In this document: positions 1 to 9,800 of the stretch, piece by piece | Numbering within the stretch: the first letter of the stretch is position 1 | Layout of the letters: every line of letters starts with the position of its first letter | DNA from: Kitasatospora griseola | GTDB lineage: Bacteria; Actinomycetota; Actinomycetes; Streptomycetales; Streptomycetaceae | DNA: 42,503 nt | NCBI RefSeq assembly: GCF_014648555.1 | Contig: NZ_BMRI01000008.1 | Location: 90,345 to 132,847 of the forward strand | Direction of reading: 5' to 3' | Program-made: the position numbers and the translations under genes | The notes under the pieces: generated by a model | Seen by the model: only the letters and a program-made list of their open reading frames with translations | Told to the model about the DNA's origin: nothing | Database searches by the model: none

Positions 1-692
1 GCGCCCCGCTGCTGCACCTGACGGGCATCACCCCCGCCCTCTCCGACGACTGCCTGGAGCTGGTCCGCGCCCTGCTGGCCCGCCGCCGCCCCGGCCGGCT
101 CGTCTCCTTCGACCTCAACTGGCGCCCCGCGCTGTGGCGCAGCCGCGACCCGTCGGTGCTCCCGGCCCTGCTGGACGCCGCCGACGTGCTGCTGCTGGGC
201 GCGGACGAGGCCGAGGACGCGTTCGGCACCGGCGACCCGACCGCACTCAGAAAGCGCTTTCCCACTCCCTCCGTGCTGGTCGTCAAGGACTCCGGACACC
301 TCGTCACCGCGCTCGACCGCAACGGCGGTTCGGTCACCGAGCCCGCCCTGCACGTCGAGGTGGTCGAGCCCACCGGCGCGGGCGACGCCTTCGCGGCGGG
401 CTACCTGGCCGGCACCCTGCGCGGCCTCGACCAGCGCTCCCGGCTGCGCCTGGGCCACCTGGCGGCGGCGAGCGCGCTGACCGCGCCCGCCGACCACGGC
501 ACCCTCCCGGACGCCCGCACGGTGGCCGCGCTGCTCGCCGCCGATGAGCGGGACTGGTCCGCGACCCGGATCTCCGCGTCCGGCATCACCTCCCCCGCGC
601 TCGCCTCCGCCGCACCCGCCTCCCCCGCGGACGCCGGAACCCGTAACCTCCCCGAAGCCCTCGAAACCCTCGGAACATCGGGACACCCATGA
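1..692 (+). CDS. PfkB-family carbohydrate kinase, 5'-truncated by window edge
   Basis: The reading frame is open from the window edge (first full codon at base 3), so the N-terminal half is missing. The visible part has the PfkB signature 2: PTGAGDAFAAGYLAG, with the catalytic Asp of GAGD, preceded by a VVKDSGH strand typical of 2-keto-3-deoxygluconate or ribokinase-like enzymes. Such kinases phosphorylate a small sugar or sugar acid with ATP in the cytoplasm. The substrate cannot be told from the remaining sequence. The C-terminus carries a Pro/Ala/Ser-rich tail of about 45 residues that is probably disordered. The stop overlaps the start of the IclR gene (ATGA at 689-692), so the two are translationally coupled. 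The neighbours (IclR, RidA) suggest a small catabolic operon. Confidence 0.85.
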   Translation, partial: APLLHLTGITPALSDDCLELVRALLARRRPGRLVSFDLNWRPALWRSRDPSVLPALLDAADVLLLGADEAEDAFGTGDPTALRKRFPTPSVLVVKDSGHLVTALDRNGGSVTEPALHVEVVEPTGAGDAFAAGYLAGTLRGLDQRSRLRLGHLAAASALTAPADHGTLPDARTVAALLAADERDWSATRISASGITSPALASAAPASPADAGTRNLPEALETLGTSGHP

Positions 693-1447
693 GCCAGACC
701 GTCACCCGCGCCCTGCGCCTGCTCGCCGAACTCGGCGAGGGCGAACGCTCCCTGGACCAGCTGGCCGACCTCCTCGGCGTGCACAAGACCACCGTGCTGC
801 GGCTGCTGCAGACCATGGAGGAGGAACGGTTCGTCTACCGCGACGCCCAGTACCGCTACCACCTGGGCGCGGGCCTGTTCGCGCTGTCCAGCCTCGCCCT
901 GGAGCAGCGCGGCATACGGCGCACCGCCGCCCCGCACCTGGCGGAGCTGAACGCGACGACCGGCCAGACCGTGCACCTGGCCGCGTACGAGGGCGGCGAG
1001 GTGGTCTACATCGACAAGTACGACTCGCGGCACCCGGTGCGGATGTACTCCCGGATCGGGCTGCGCGCGGCGCTGCACAACACGGCCGTGGCGAAGGTCC
1101 TGCTGGCCGACCTGTCGCCGGTCGAGCGTCGCCGGGTGGTGGACACCATCGAGTTCACCGTCCACACGCCCAACACCATCACCAGCCCGCACGCGCTGCT
1201 CGCCGAACTGGAGCAGGTCGCCGCGCAGGGCTGGGCGCAGGACCACGCCGAGCACGAGGCGTTCATCAACTGTGTGGCCGCGCCGATCCGGGACGCCTCC
1301 GGCCGGGTGGTCGCCGCCGCGTCCATCTCCGTCCCGGACGTCGTCCTCCCCTACGAGCAGGTCCTCGACCTGCTCCCCCAACTGCTCGCCTGCACCCGGG
1401 CGATCTCCGCCGACGCGGGCCTCCCCGCCCGCGGGCATATCTCCTGA
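689..1447 (+). CDS. IclR-family transcriptional regulator
   Basis: A 252-residue protein of normal IclR length. Residues 1-60 form the winged HTH (RSLDQLADLLGVHKTTVLRLLQTMEEERFV, split by eye into helix-turn-helix and wing), and residues about 75-245 form the GAF-like effector domain (GQTVHLAAYEGGEVVYIDKYDS, then a C-terminal block with VAAPIRDASGRVVAAASISVP). IclR proteins usually control adjacent catabolic genes in response to a small metabolite. Its start overlaps the kinase stop by 4 nt, and the RidA gene follows after 32 nt, so it probably autoregulates this operon. Ligand unknown. Confidence 0.9.
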   Translation: MSQTVTRALRLLAELGEGERSLDQLADLLGVHKTTVLRLLQTMEEERFVYRDAQYRYHLGAGLFALSSLALEQRGIRRTAAPHLAELNATTGQTVHLAAYEGGEVVYIDKYDSRHPVRMYSRIGLRAALHNTAVAKVLLADLSPVERRRVVDTIEFTVHTPNTITSPHALLAELEQVAAQGWAQDHAEHEAFINCVAAPIRDASGRVVAAASISVPDVVLPYEQVLDLLPQLLACTRAISADAGLPARGHIS

Positions 1448-1479
1448 CGCATCGTCATCTTCCTTTTGGAGCACCGCAC

Positions 1480-1890
1480 ATGAGCGACAAGACCGAGATC
1501 CGCACCGACGGCGCCCCCGCCCCGGCCTGGATGTTCTCGCAGGGCGTCCGCAAGGGCCCGATCCTGCAGGTCTCCGGCCAGGGCCCGCAGGACCCGGCCA
1601 CCGGCGAGTACCTCCACCACGGCGACGTGAAGGCCCAGACCCGCCGCACTCTGGAGAACGTCAAGGCCATCGTCGAGGCCGGCGGCGCCACCATCGAGGA
1701 CGTCGTGATGTTCCGCGTCTACCTCACCAAGCGTGCCGACTTCCCGCTGATGAACGAGGTCTACGCCGCGTTCATCGACGAGAACGTCAAGCCGGGCGGC
1801 GTCAAGCCGTGCCGAACCACCGTCTTCGTCGAACTCCCCCAGGAGCCCATGCTGGTGGAGATCGACGCCCAGGCCGTCGTCACCGACTGA
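1480..1890 (+). CDS. RidA/YjgF/UK114-family protein
   Basis: A 136-residue protein, the normal size for RidA. It shows the family hallmarks GPILQVSGQGPQDPATGEY near the N-terminus and the later block KPCRTTVFVELPQEPMLVEIDA, where the Arg binds the carboxylate of imine/enamine substrates. RidA proteins hydrolyse reactive 2-aminoacrylate-type intermediates released by PLP enzymes, or act as specialised deaminases inside catabolic operons. The ATG follows a purine-rich ribosome site (TTTTGGAG). Its place behind a sugar or sugar-acid kinase and an IclR regulator suggests a pathway-specific role, which is inference. A strong hairpin closes the operon 45 nt downstream. Confidence 0.9.
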   Translation: MSDKTEIRTDGAPAPAWMFSQGVRKGPILQVSGQGPQDPATGEYLHHGDVKAQTRRTLENVKAIVEAGGATIEDVVMFRVYLTKRADFPLMNEVYAAFIDENVKPGGVKPCRTTVFVELPQEPMLVEIDAQAVVTD

Positions 1891-1934
1891 CGCCGCTGCC
1901 GCAGCAGGCTCCGGCCGACCGCCGCGGCCACCCA

Positions 1935-1970
1935 CGAGAGGCTCCCGGCCGAACCGCCGGGGGCCTCTCG
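1935..1970 (+). terminator. hairpin terminator after ridA-like gene
   Basis: Near-perfect 15-bp stem (left arm 1935-1949, right arm 1956-1970, one G-T wobble) with a 6-nt loop CGAACC. There is no U-tract, as is usual in streptomycetes. It separates the kinase-IclR-RidA operon from cobK. Confidence 0.8.
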
Positions 1971-2031
1971 GCGTGCGGGCGGCCCCGGTTAGGGTGGTGT
2001 GTCCGAATCGCGTCGGCTCCGGGAGTCCGCC

Positions 2032-2772
2032 ATGCACGTCCTGATCCTCGGCGGTACCAGTGAGGCCCGTCGGCTGGCGGAGGTGCTGGCCGCCGACCGG
2101 GCTCTGCGGGTGACGAGTTCACTGGCCGGGCGGGTGGCCCAGCCGCGGCTGCCCGCCGGGGAGGTGCGGATCGGCGGGTTCGGGGGCCCGGCCGGGCTCG
2201 CGGCCTGGCTGCGCGGGCACCGGGTGGACGTGCTGATCGACGCCACGCACCCGTTCGCCGAGACCATGAGCCGCAACGCGGCCCTGGCCGCCGCCGAGAC
2301 CGGGACGCCGCTGCTGGCGCTGCGCCGTCCCAGCTGGCTGCCGCAGGACGGCGATCGGTGGCATCCGGTGCCGAGTCTGGCCGCCGCGGCCGAGGCGCTG
2401 CCCGCGCTGGGCGCCCGAGTGTTCCTTACCACCGGACGGCAGGGCATCGCCGCGTTCGCGCACCTGAACGCCCTGTGGTTCCTGGCGCGTTCGGTCGAGC
2501 CGCCGGTGTCGCCGATGCCCACGGCGGTCGAAGTCCTGCTGGAACGTGGGCCGTTCACCCTCGACGGCGAGCGCGAGCTGCTGCGGGCGCACCGCATCGA
2601 CGTGCTGGTCACCAAGGACAGCGGCAGCGCCGCCACCGCCCCCAAGTTGACCGCCGCCCGCGAGCTCGGCCTGCCGGTGGTGGTCGTCCAGCGCCCGGCC
2701 GCCCCGCAGGGCGTGCAGACCGCCCCGGACGTCGCCGGGGCGGTCGACTGGCTGCGCCAGCTGGCGGGTTGA
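2032..2772 (+). CDS. cobK: Precorrin-6A reductase
   Basis: A 246-residue CobK/CbiJ-family enzyme that reduces precorrin-6A to precorrin-6B with NADPH in aerobic cobalamin synthesis. Visible marks are the N-terminal Rossmann motif ILGGTSEARRLAE, the family-specific DATHPFAETMSRNA block near residue 75, and the C-terminal VTKDSGSAATAPKLTAARELG block. The ATG at 2032 was chosen over an upstream in-frame GTG at 1999 because GGGAG lies 6 nt before it and homologues begin with the Rossmann strand. A TAGGGT hexamer at 1990-1995 is a plausible -10. The gene converges on the cobG-cobH-cobIJ operon, with only 25 nt between the stops. Confidence 0.93.
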   Translation: MHVLILGGTSEARRLAEVLAADRALRVTSSLAGRVAQPRLPAGEVRIGGFGGPAGLAAWLRGHRVDVLIDATHPFAETMSRNAALAAAETGTPLLALRRPSWLPQDGDRWHPVPSLAAAAEALPALGARVFLTTGRQGIAAFAHLNALWFLARSVEPPVSPMPTAVEVLLERGPFTLDGERELLRAHRIDVLVTKDSGSAATAPKLTAARELGLPVVVVQRPAAPQGVQTAPDVAGAVDWLRQLAG

Positions 2773-2797
2773 ACGAACTGGCGGAACTGACGGAGCG

Positions 2798-4357
2798 TCA
2801 GGCCTCCGGGTAGCGGCGCGGCGTCCACACCACGTCGCGCCCGCCGTCGCGCTGCACCCACTGGGTCTGGGTGGAGCCGATCAGCAGCAGGGTGCGCATG
2901 TCGACGTCGGCGGGGTCGAGTTCGGCCAGCGCGACGGTGCGGACCCGCTCGGTGGGGCCGCCGACGTCCCGGGCCAGCACCACGGGGGTCGCCGGGTCGC
3001 GGTACTCCAGCAGCAGGTCGCGCGCCGAACCCACCTGCGTAGTGCGCGACTTGGAGCCGGGGTTGTACAGCGCGAGCACCAGGTCGGCCTCGGCGGCGGC
3101 GCGCAGTCGACGGGCGATCACCTCCCACGGCTTGAGCCGGTCGGAGAGCGAGATCACCGCGTAGTCGTGGCCGAGCGGCGCACCGGCCCGGGACGCGGCG
3201 GCGTGCGCGGCGGTCATCCCCGGCAGGACGCGCACGGGGACGTCCCGGTAGGGGTCTTCGCAGGCGGCCTCCAGGACGGCGGTGGCCATCGCGAACACGC
3301 CAGGGTCGCCGGAGGAGACGACCGCGACCCGGCGGCCGCGACGCGCCAACTCCAGGGCGAATTCGGCGCGTACGCCCTCGACCTTGTTGTCGGAGCCGTG
3401 CCGGACCTGCCCGGCGCGGACCGGCACCCGGTCCAGGTAGGTGGTGTAGCCGACCAGGTCGGTCGCGCCGGCGAGCGCCCCGCGCGCCTCGGGCGTCAGC
3501 CACAGCGGCCCGGCCGGGCCGGTCCCGACCACCACCACCTCGCCGGTCTGCGACGGCTGTTCGGCCGGGGCCGCGAGCGCCTCGAACGGCTGCCCGTCGG
3601 AGTCGAGGGCGGCGACCCGGCTGGGCAGCACGGCGACCGAGAAGTACGGCACGCTGTCGGCGTCGATCTCGGCGAGCAGGCCGGTGCGTTCGCCGTCCAT
3701 GGTGGCGCGCTCGACGTACCGGGCCTCGTCCAGGCGTCCGGCCCGTTCCAGGGCGCGGCGCACGGTGGGGAAGGTCCGGCCGAGCTTCATGACGACGGCG
3801 GAGTCGGTGGCGGCGAGGCGCGCGGTCAGCTCCTCCTCCGGCAGGGTGCCGGGAATGATCGTCAGCACCTCCTCGGCCTCCACCAGCGGGGTGCCCAGGC
3901 GGGCGGCGGCGGCGCTGATCGAGGTGACGCCGGGCACCACCTCGGTGGGGTAGCGGTGTGCGAGGCGCTTGTGCATGTGCTGGTACGAGCCGTAGAACAG
4001 CGGGTCGCCCTCGGCGAGGACAACGACGGTGCGCCCGGCGTCGAGGTGGGCGGCGAGCCGCTCCGACGCCTCCTGGTAGAAGTCGTCCAGCGCGCCCCGG
4101 TAGCCGCCGGGGTGGTCGGTGGTCTCCACGGTGACGGGGTACATCAGCCGCTCCTCCAGCTGACCGCCCGTCAGATAGCGCTCGGCGATGGCCCGGGCGT
4201 GCGAACGGCCGTGCCGCGCGCAGTGGTAGGCGATGACGTCGGCCCGGCCGATGAGTTCGGCGGCACGCACCGTGATCAGCGACGGGTCGCCCGGTCCGAC
4301 GCCGACGCCGTAGAGCCGGCCGGTGATCGCCGGAGAGGTTTCCTGACGGTCCGTCAT
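2798..4357 (-). CDS. cobIJ: Fused precorrin-2 C20-methyltransferase / precorrin-3B C17-methyltransferase
   Basis: A 519-residue bifunctional protein made of two SAM-dependent tetrapyrrole methylases. Residues 1 to about 250 are CobI-like ([13 protein letters not shown] at 17-29, [14 protein letters not shown] near 115). Residues about 270-519 are CobJ-like ([31 protein letters not shown]). CobI makes precorrin-3A from precorrin-2, and CobJ contracts the ring after CobG action. Fusion of the two is common in actinomycetes. The start ATG overlaps the cobH stop by 4 nt, so it is translationally coupled as the last gene of the cobG-cobH-cobIJ operon. Confidence 0.94.
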   Translation of the reverse strand: MTDRQETSPAITGRLYGVGVGPGDPSLITVRAAELIGRADVIAYHCARHGRSHARAIAERYLTGGQLEERLMYPVTVETTDHPGGYRGALDDFYQEASERLAAHLDAGRTVVVLAEGDPLFYGSYQHMHKRLAHRYPTEVVPGVTSISAAAARLGTPLVEAEEVLTIIPGTLPEEELTARLAATDSAVVMKLGRTFPTVRRALERAGRLDEARYVERATMDGERTGLLAEIDADSVPYFSVAVLPSRVAALDSDGQPFEALAAPAEQPSQTGEVVVVGTGPAGPLWLTPEARGALAGATDLVGYTTYLDRVPVRAGQVRHGSDNKVEGVRAEFALELARRGRRVAVVSSGDPGVFAMATAVLEAACEDPYRDVPVRVLPGMTAAHAAASRAGAPLGHDYAVISLSDRLKPWEVIARRLRAAAEADLVLALYNPGSKSRTTQVGSARDLLLEYRDPATPVVLARDVGGPTERVRTVALAELDPADVDMRTLLLIGSTQTQWVQRDGGRDVVWTPRRYPEA

Positions 4358-4980
4358 TCCTGTTCGCTCGCAATCGCGTTGATTGCGGCAGCGGCTATCG
4401 CGCTGCCGCCCCGGCGGCCCCGGACCACCAGGTGTTCCAGTGCGGCCGGGTGTTCGGCCAGGGCCTGCTTGGACTCGGCGGCGCCGATGAAGCCGACCGG
4501 GACGCCGATCACGGCGGCGGGTCGGGGCGCACCGGCCTCGATCAGCTCCAGCAGGCGGAACAGCGAGGTGGGCGCGTTGCCGACGGCGACCACGGCGCCC
4601 TCCAGGCGGGGCAGCCAGAGTTCCATCGCGGCGGCGCTGCGGGTGGTGCCCATCGCGCGGGCCAACTCGGGCACCGACGGGTCGGTGAGGGTGCAGATCA
4701 CCTCGTTGTCGGCGGGCAGCCGCTTGCGGGTCACCCCGCTGGCCACCATGTTGACGTCGCACAGGATCGGCGCACCGGCGTGCAGGGCGCGCCGGGCGTC
4801 GGCGACCACGTTCGGCGACCACAGCAGGTCCTCGACCAGGTCGGTCATGCCGCAGGCGTGGATCATCCGGACCGCGACCTGGGCCACGTCGGCGGGCAGC
4901 GCGGCGAGGTCGGCCTCGGCGCGGATGGTGGCGAAGGACTGGCGGTAGATGGCCGCGCCGTCCTTCTCGTAGTCGATCAT
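4354..4980 (-). CDS. cobH: Precorrin-8X methylmutase
   Basis: A 208-residue CobH/CbiC enzyme that moves the methyl group from C-11 to C-12 to form hydrogenobyrinate. The proposed catalytic histidine is in RMIHACGM (His41). The blocks [15 protein letters not shown] and [14 protein letters not shown] are the usual family signatures. The start at 4980 overlaps the cobG stop (ATGA), and the stop overlaps the cobIJ start (ATGA), so the three genes form one coupled operon. Confidence 0.95.
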   Translation of the reverse strand: MIDYEKDGAAIYRQSFATIRAEADLAALPADVAQVAVRMIHACGMTDLVEDLLWSPNVVADARRALHAGAPILCDVNMVASGVTRKRLPADNEVICTLTDPSVPELARAMGTTRSAAAMELWLPRLEGAVVAVGNAPTSLFRLLELIEAGAPRPAAVIGVPVGFIGAAESKQALAEHPAALEHLVVRGRRGGSAIAAAAINAIASEQE

Positions 4981-6353
4981 GCGGTCCTCCGCCAGTCGGC
5001 ATTGCGCGCCTCGGCGACTGCCTCGGCGAGGTCGTTCTCGGTCGTGTCGTTCTCGGTCGTGTCGTTCTCGGTCGGGCCGTCCCCGGTCGGGCCGTTCCCG
5101 GCCGTGTCCTCCCCCGCCGTCCCCGGCCCGGACGCTCCCGGCCACGTCGTCTCGCGGACGCGGCCGTCCACGGTGACGCGGTGTCCGGTGGCGGTGGCCA
5201 GCACGTCGACCCAGCGTCCGGCGGGGTGCCCGCAGCGGCGTTCGCAGCCGGACCAGTGCACGGGCAGGCCTTCGGCGGGGGCGGCGGCGATCGCACGGGC
5301 GGCCTGCGCACGGACGTCGGCAAGCGCTTTCCCGCAACCGGGCAGGCCGGTGCAGGCGCTGACGCCTTCCCAGGGGCCGCCGGACTCCACCCGGAAGCCC
5401 GCGTCGGCGAGCCGCGGCAGCCACTCGGCCCCGGCCCCGGGCACGACGACGCCGCGCCACGGGGTGAGCCGCACGCTCCCGCCTCCGCCGCCACCCGCAC
5501 CGTCCGGTCCGAGCGCGTCCGCCAGCAGCCGCCACTGCGCGCTGCTCGCCCGCCCGAACCGCAGCCCGACCGAGGCGGCGTCACCGACCGCACCCAGCAG
5601 CGGCCGTTCGCCGGCGAAGCGCGGCAGCGCCACCTCGCCGTCGGGCAGCTCGGCCTGCACTTCGCGCAGGTGCCAGGCGCGTCCGGCGGCCAGGTCGAGG
5701 AAGTGCCGGGCGGCGGCGAGCGCGGCGGGCACGGGGCGGTCGACGACGGTGCCGGTGCGGGCGCGGCCGAGGCGCAGCAGGGCGCGCCCGTCGCCGACTG
5801 CGATCAAGGTCACATCGGCGTCGAGGGCGGCGATGTCGCCGCGGCCGTCGTCGAGGGCGAACAGGAATTTGCCGGAGAGCTGGGCGGCCCACGGCGCGGC
5901 GCACAGAGCGGCGTCCAACTCCCGTACCCAGTGCGGCAGATCGACGTCGGATCGGCCGCGTCCGTCCAGGCCGGCCAGGGGCGAGGCGGCGATGTTGCGG
6001 ACGCGTTCGTGGGTGTCGGAGGGCAGCAGGCCGACGGTGCGCAGCCGTTCGGCGAGGTCGGCGGCGCACTGCTCGCGCAGGCCGCGCAGTTGGAGGTTGC
6101 CGCGGGAGGTGATCTCGACCTCGCCGTCGCCGAGTGCGTCGGCCGCGTCGGCCAGCGCCAGTAGCTGACGGTGCGTCAAGTAGCCGCCCGGCAGCCGGAG
6201 TCGGGCGAGGTGGCCGTCCTCGGCGAGGTGCAGGCGGAGCGCGCCGGGGCAGGCGTCGGCGCGGCCTCGGTCGGGCCCGACGAAGGGTGCCGCGAAGGCG
6301 TCGGGTGTGGGTGGCATGGCGGCGAGCATACCCATGGCGGCGGGTCGCGCCAC
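4977..6353 (-). CDS. cobG: Precorrin-3B synthase (iron-sulfur mono-oxygenase)
   Basis: A CobG-family protein of up to 458 residues with two ferredoxin-like/4Fe-4S nitrite-sulfite reductase half domains. The N-terminal half has [13 protein letters not shown]. The cluster ligands are visible as CTGLPGC (Cys-x5-Cys) and CERRCGHP (Cys-x3-Cys) in the C-terminal half. CobG hydroxylates precorrin-3A and forms the gamma-lactone with O2, marking the aerobic B12 route. A glycine run (GGGGGG) joins the two halves. The C-terminus ends in a low-complexity tail with TEND-type 5-residue repeats encoded by a 15-bp tandem repeat. The GTG at 6353 lacks a Shine-Dalgarno site but sits 7 nt after GACACT, so a leaderless start is likely; ATG codons at 6335, 6329 and 6317 are alternatives. 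Confidence 0.93.
   Translation of the reverse strand: MARPAAMGMLAAMPPTPDAFAAPFVGPDRGRADACPGALRLHLAEDGHLARLRLPGGYLTHRQLLALADAADALGDGEVEITSRGNLQLRGLREQCAADLAERLRTVGLLPSDTHERVRNIAASPLAGLDGRGRSDVDLPHWVRELDAALCAAPWAAQLSGKFLFALDDGRGDIAALDADVTLIAVGDGRALLRLGRARTGTVVDRPVPAALAAARHFLDLAAGRAWHLREVQAELPDGEVALPRFAGERPLLGAVGDAASVGLRFGRASSAQWRLLADALGPDGAGGGGGGSVRLTPWRGVVVPGAGAEWLPRLADAGFRVESGGPWEGVSACTGLPGCGKALADVRAQAARAIAAAPAEGLPVHWSGCERRCGHPAGRWVDVLATATGHRVTVDGRVRETTWPGASGPGTAGEDTAGNGPTGDGPTENDTTENDTTENDLAEAVAEARNADWRRTA
5031..5120. repeat. 15-bp in-frame tandem repeat in the 3' end of cobG
   Basis: Six head-to-tail copies of a 15-bp unit: 5031-5045 and 5046-5060 are identical (GTCGTTCTCGGTCGT), 5061-5075 differs at one base, and the last three (5076-5120) are progressively degenerate. 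The unit is a multiple of three and encodes 5-residue TEND-type repeats, so copy-number change would lengthen the tail without breaking the frame. Confidence 0.9.
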
Positions 6354-6360
6354 TGCCCCG

Positions 6361-6366
6361 AGTGTC
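6361..6366 (-). promoter_or_regulatory. Candidate -10 box for leaderless cobG transcript
   Basis: On the minus strand GACACT lies 7 nt before the GTG at 6353. There is no ribosome site in front of that GTG. The geometry matches that seen before lnt and other genes in this window. Confidence 0.4.
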
Positions 6367-6495
6367 TGCCCCCGATGTCGTGGGCCCGGTGAATGCCCAG
6401 CTCAGCGCGGGGTTCCGGGGTCGGCGCGGATCGGATCGGGGGCGCGTCGCAGGTCACACTCCCCCGATGCGCCGTCAACCCGTACGATGCTGGCG

Positions 6496-6690
6496 GGTGC
6501 CTTTCGAGGCGTCCCGGGCGCCTTTCGGGGTGTCCGCTGCCAGCGACGGCACAGCGGAGGAAGTCCGGTGAGAATCCGGTGCGGTCCCGCCACTGTGACC
6601 GCGGCTCAGTGAGCCGTGGGAGCCAGGAACTCCGGCCGTCCTCCACTGCCCGGGGCGAGGACCCCGAGGAAGGTCCGTGCCATGCGCTGT
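6496..6690 (+). promoter_or_regulatory. Cobalamin (B12) riboswitch upstream of cobN
   Basis: The conserved core is readable: GGAAGTCCGGTGAGAATCC at 6559-6577, the CCACTGTGACC segment at 6590-6600, and the B12 box AGCCAGGAACTCCGGCC at 6621-6637. A TACGAT hexamer at 6483-6488 could be the -10 element. The aptamer binds adenosylcobalamin and would repress cobN when B12 is plentiful, probably by hiding the ribosome site or by termination in the 130 nt before the cobN start. The exact outer ends are approximate. The divergent cobG operon has no second copy. Confidence 0.93.
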
Positions 6691-6818
6691 CGCATGCCCG
6701 CATCCTGGCGGGTGCCCGTGGGCTCTGTCCCCGTCGGGCTCTTCCGCGTCCTCGATCGCACCTGTGCTCCCACGACCGGGTTGTCCGCGCTGTCCGAGAC
6801 GCCCGGGAGGGCTTTCGC

Positions 6819-9800
6819 ATGATCCTGCTGCTGTCCACGTCCGACACGGACCTGCTGAGTGCCCGGGCGTCGAACGGTCCGGTGCGGTTCCGGTGGGGCA
6901 ATCCGGCCCGGCTGGATCCGGCCGGGCTGCCCGAACTGCTGGACGGCGTCGAGCTGGTGGTGGTGCGGCTGCTGGGTGGGCGCCGGGCCTGGCAGGAGGG
7001 TCTGGACGCGCTGCTCGCGGGGTCGCGTCCGGTGGTGGTGCTGACGGGCGAGCAGGCGCCGGACGCCCAGTTGATGGAGTTGTCGACGGTCCCGGCGGGC
7101 ATCGCCGCGGAGGCGCACGCGTACTTGGCGCACGGCGGTCCGGCGAACCTGGCGGAGCTGGGCGCGTTCCTGTCGGACACGGTGCTGCTGACCGGTCACG
7201 GTTTCGCGCCGCCGGCGTCGGCCCCGTCCTGGGGTCCGCTGGAGCGCACCGTGCACTCGTCAAAGGGGCCTTCCGTCGCGGTGCTGTACTACCGGGCGCA
7301 CCACATGAGCGGCAACACGGCGTTCGTGGAGACGCTCTGCCGGGCGATCGAGGCGGAGGGCGCGCAGGCCCGGGCGTACTTCTGCGCGTCGCTGCGCGGT
7401 GCGGAGCCGGAGCTGCTGGCGGAGCTGGGCGCGGCCGACGCGATCGTGACGACGGTGCTGGCAGCGGGCGGCACCCGGCCGGCCGACGCCCAGGCCGGTG
7501 GTGACGAAGAGGCTTGGGACGCGGGCGCGTTGGCGGCGTTGGACCGGCCGATCCTGCAGGCGCTGTGCCTGACCTGGTCGCGGGCGCAGTGGGAGGGCAG
7601 CGACGACGGGCTGTCGCCGTTGGACACGGCGACGCAGGTCGCCGTCCCGGAGTTCGACGGCCGGCTGATCACCGTTCCGTTCTCTTTCAAGGAGGTCGAC
7701 CAGGACGGGCTTACGGTGTACGCGGCGGACCCGGAACGTGCGTCGCGGGTGGCGGGCATCGCGGTGCGGCACGCCCGGCTGCGGCACACTCCGGCGTCCG
7801 AGCGCCGCCTGGCGCTGGTCCTGTCCGCTTATCCGACCAAGCATGCCCGGGTGGGCAACGCGGTCGGCCTGGACACCCCGGCGTCGGCGATCCGGCTGCT
7901 GGAGCGGCTGCGCGCGGAGGGCATGGACCTGGGAGACAGCGTGCCCGGTCTGCACACCGAGACCGAGCACCAGCACGACGGCGATGCGCTGATCCACGCG
8001 CTGATCGAGGCGGGCGGCTACGACCAGGCGTGGCTGACGGAGGACCAGCTGGCCCGCAACCCGGTGCGCATCCCGGCCGCCGACTACCGGCGCTGGTACG
8101 CCACGCTCCCGGCGGCGCTGCGCGAGCAGGTGGAGGAGCACTGGGGTCCGGCGCCGGGCGAGCTGTACGTGGACCGTTCGCAGAACCCGGACGGCGACCT
8201 CGTGCTGGCGGGTCTGCGCTCCGGCAACCTGCTGGTCCTCGTCCAGCCGCCGCGCGGGTTCGGCGAGAACCCGGTGGCGATCTACCACGACCCGGACCTG
8301 CCGCCGAGCCACCACTACCTGGCGGCGTACCGCTGGATCGCGGCGGCGCAGGAGGACGGCGGGTTCGGTGCGCACGCGGTGGTGCACCTGGGCAAGCACG
8401 GCAACCTGGAGTGGCTGCCGGGCAAGACGGCGGCGCTGTCGGCGGAGTGCGGTCCGGACGCGGCGCTCGGCGATCTCCCGCTGGTCTACCCGTTCCTGGT
8501 GAACGACCCGGGCGAGGGCACCCAGGCCAAGCGCCGGGCGCACGCCACGCTGGTCGACCACCTGGTGCCGCCGATGGCCCGCGCCGATTCGTACGGCGAC
8601 ATCGCGCGCCTGGAGCAGCTGCTGGACGAGCACTCGAACATCGCGGCGATGGACCCGGCGAAGCTGCCGGCGATCCGGGCGCAGATCTGGACGCTGATCC
8701 AGGCCGCCAGGCTGGACCACGACCTCGGTCTGGACGAGCGGCCGGAGGACGACGGCTTCGACGACTTCCTGCTGCACGTGGACGGCTGGCTGTGCGAGGT
8801 GAAGGACGCGCAGATCCGCGACGGCCTGCACGTGCTCGGCCAGGCCCCGAGCGGCGCCGACCGGGTCAACATCGTGCTGGCGATCCTGCGGGCGCGGCAG
8901 ATCTGGGGTGGCGTCAGCGCGCTGCCGGGGCTGCGGGAGGCGCTCGGCCTGGACGAGGCGGCGCTGACGCTGGGGGCGACGGACGCCGCCGAGGCGCAGG
9001 CGCGGGCGTTGGTGGAGGCGATGGAGGCCGAGGACTGGAACCCGGCCGCGGTGGCGAAGGTCGCGGCCGGTCTGCCCGCCGCCGTCGCCGAGGTGCTGTC
9101 CTTCGCGGCCGCCCAGGTGGTGCCGCGACTGGCGTCCACCACGGACGAGTTGGACGCGGTGCTGCACGCGCTGCAGGGCGGGTTCGTGCCGGCCGGGCCG
9201 TCGGGTTCGCCGCTGCGCGGGCTGGTCAACGTGCTGCCGACCGGTCGGAACTTCTACTCGGTGGACCCGAAGGCGGTGCCGAGCCGGCTCGCCTGGGAGA
9301 CCGGGCAAGCGCTTTCCGCCTCCCTGATCGAGCGGTACCGGGCCGACAACGACGGCCAGTTCCCGCCGTCGGTGGGCCTGTCGCTGTGGGGCACCTCGGC
9401 GATGCGCACCGCCGGCGACGACATCGCCGAGGCGTTCGCCCTGCTGGGCGTCCGGCCGGTCTGGGACGACGCCTCGCGCCGGGTCACCGGCCTGGAGGCG
9501 ATCCCGCTCGCCGAGCTGGGCCGGCCCCGGATCGACGTGACGCTGCGCATCTCCGGTTTCTTCCGGGACGCCTTCCCGCACGTGGTGGCGCTGCTGGACG
9601 ACGCGGTGCGGCTGGCGGCCCGCCAGGAGGAGCCCGCGGAGCAGAACTTCGTCCGCGCCCACGTGCAGGCGGACCTGGCCGAGCACGGTGACGAACGCCG
9701 GGCCACCGTCCGGGTGTTCGGCTCCCGCCCGGGGACGTACGGGGCGGGCCTGCTCCAGCTCATCGACAGCCGGGACTGGCGCACCGACGCGGACCTGGCC

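Noticed and set aside
6393..6818. Upstream extension of cobN to 6393
   Set aside because: That stretch contains the B12 riboswitch; the ATG at 6819 has a good ribosome site and a normal CobN N-terminus.
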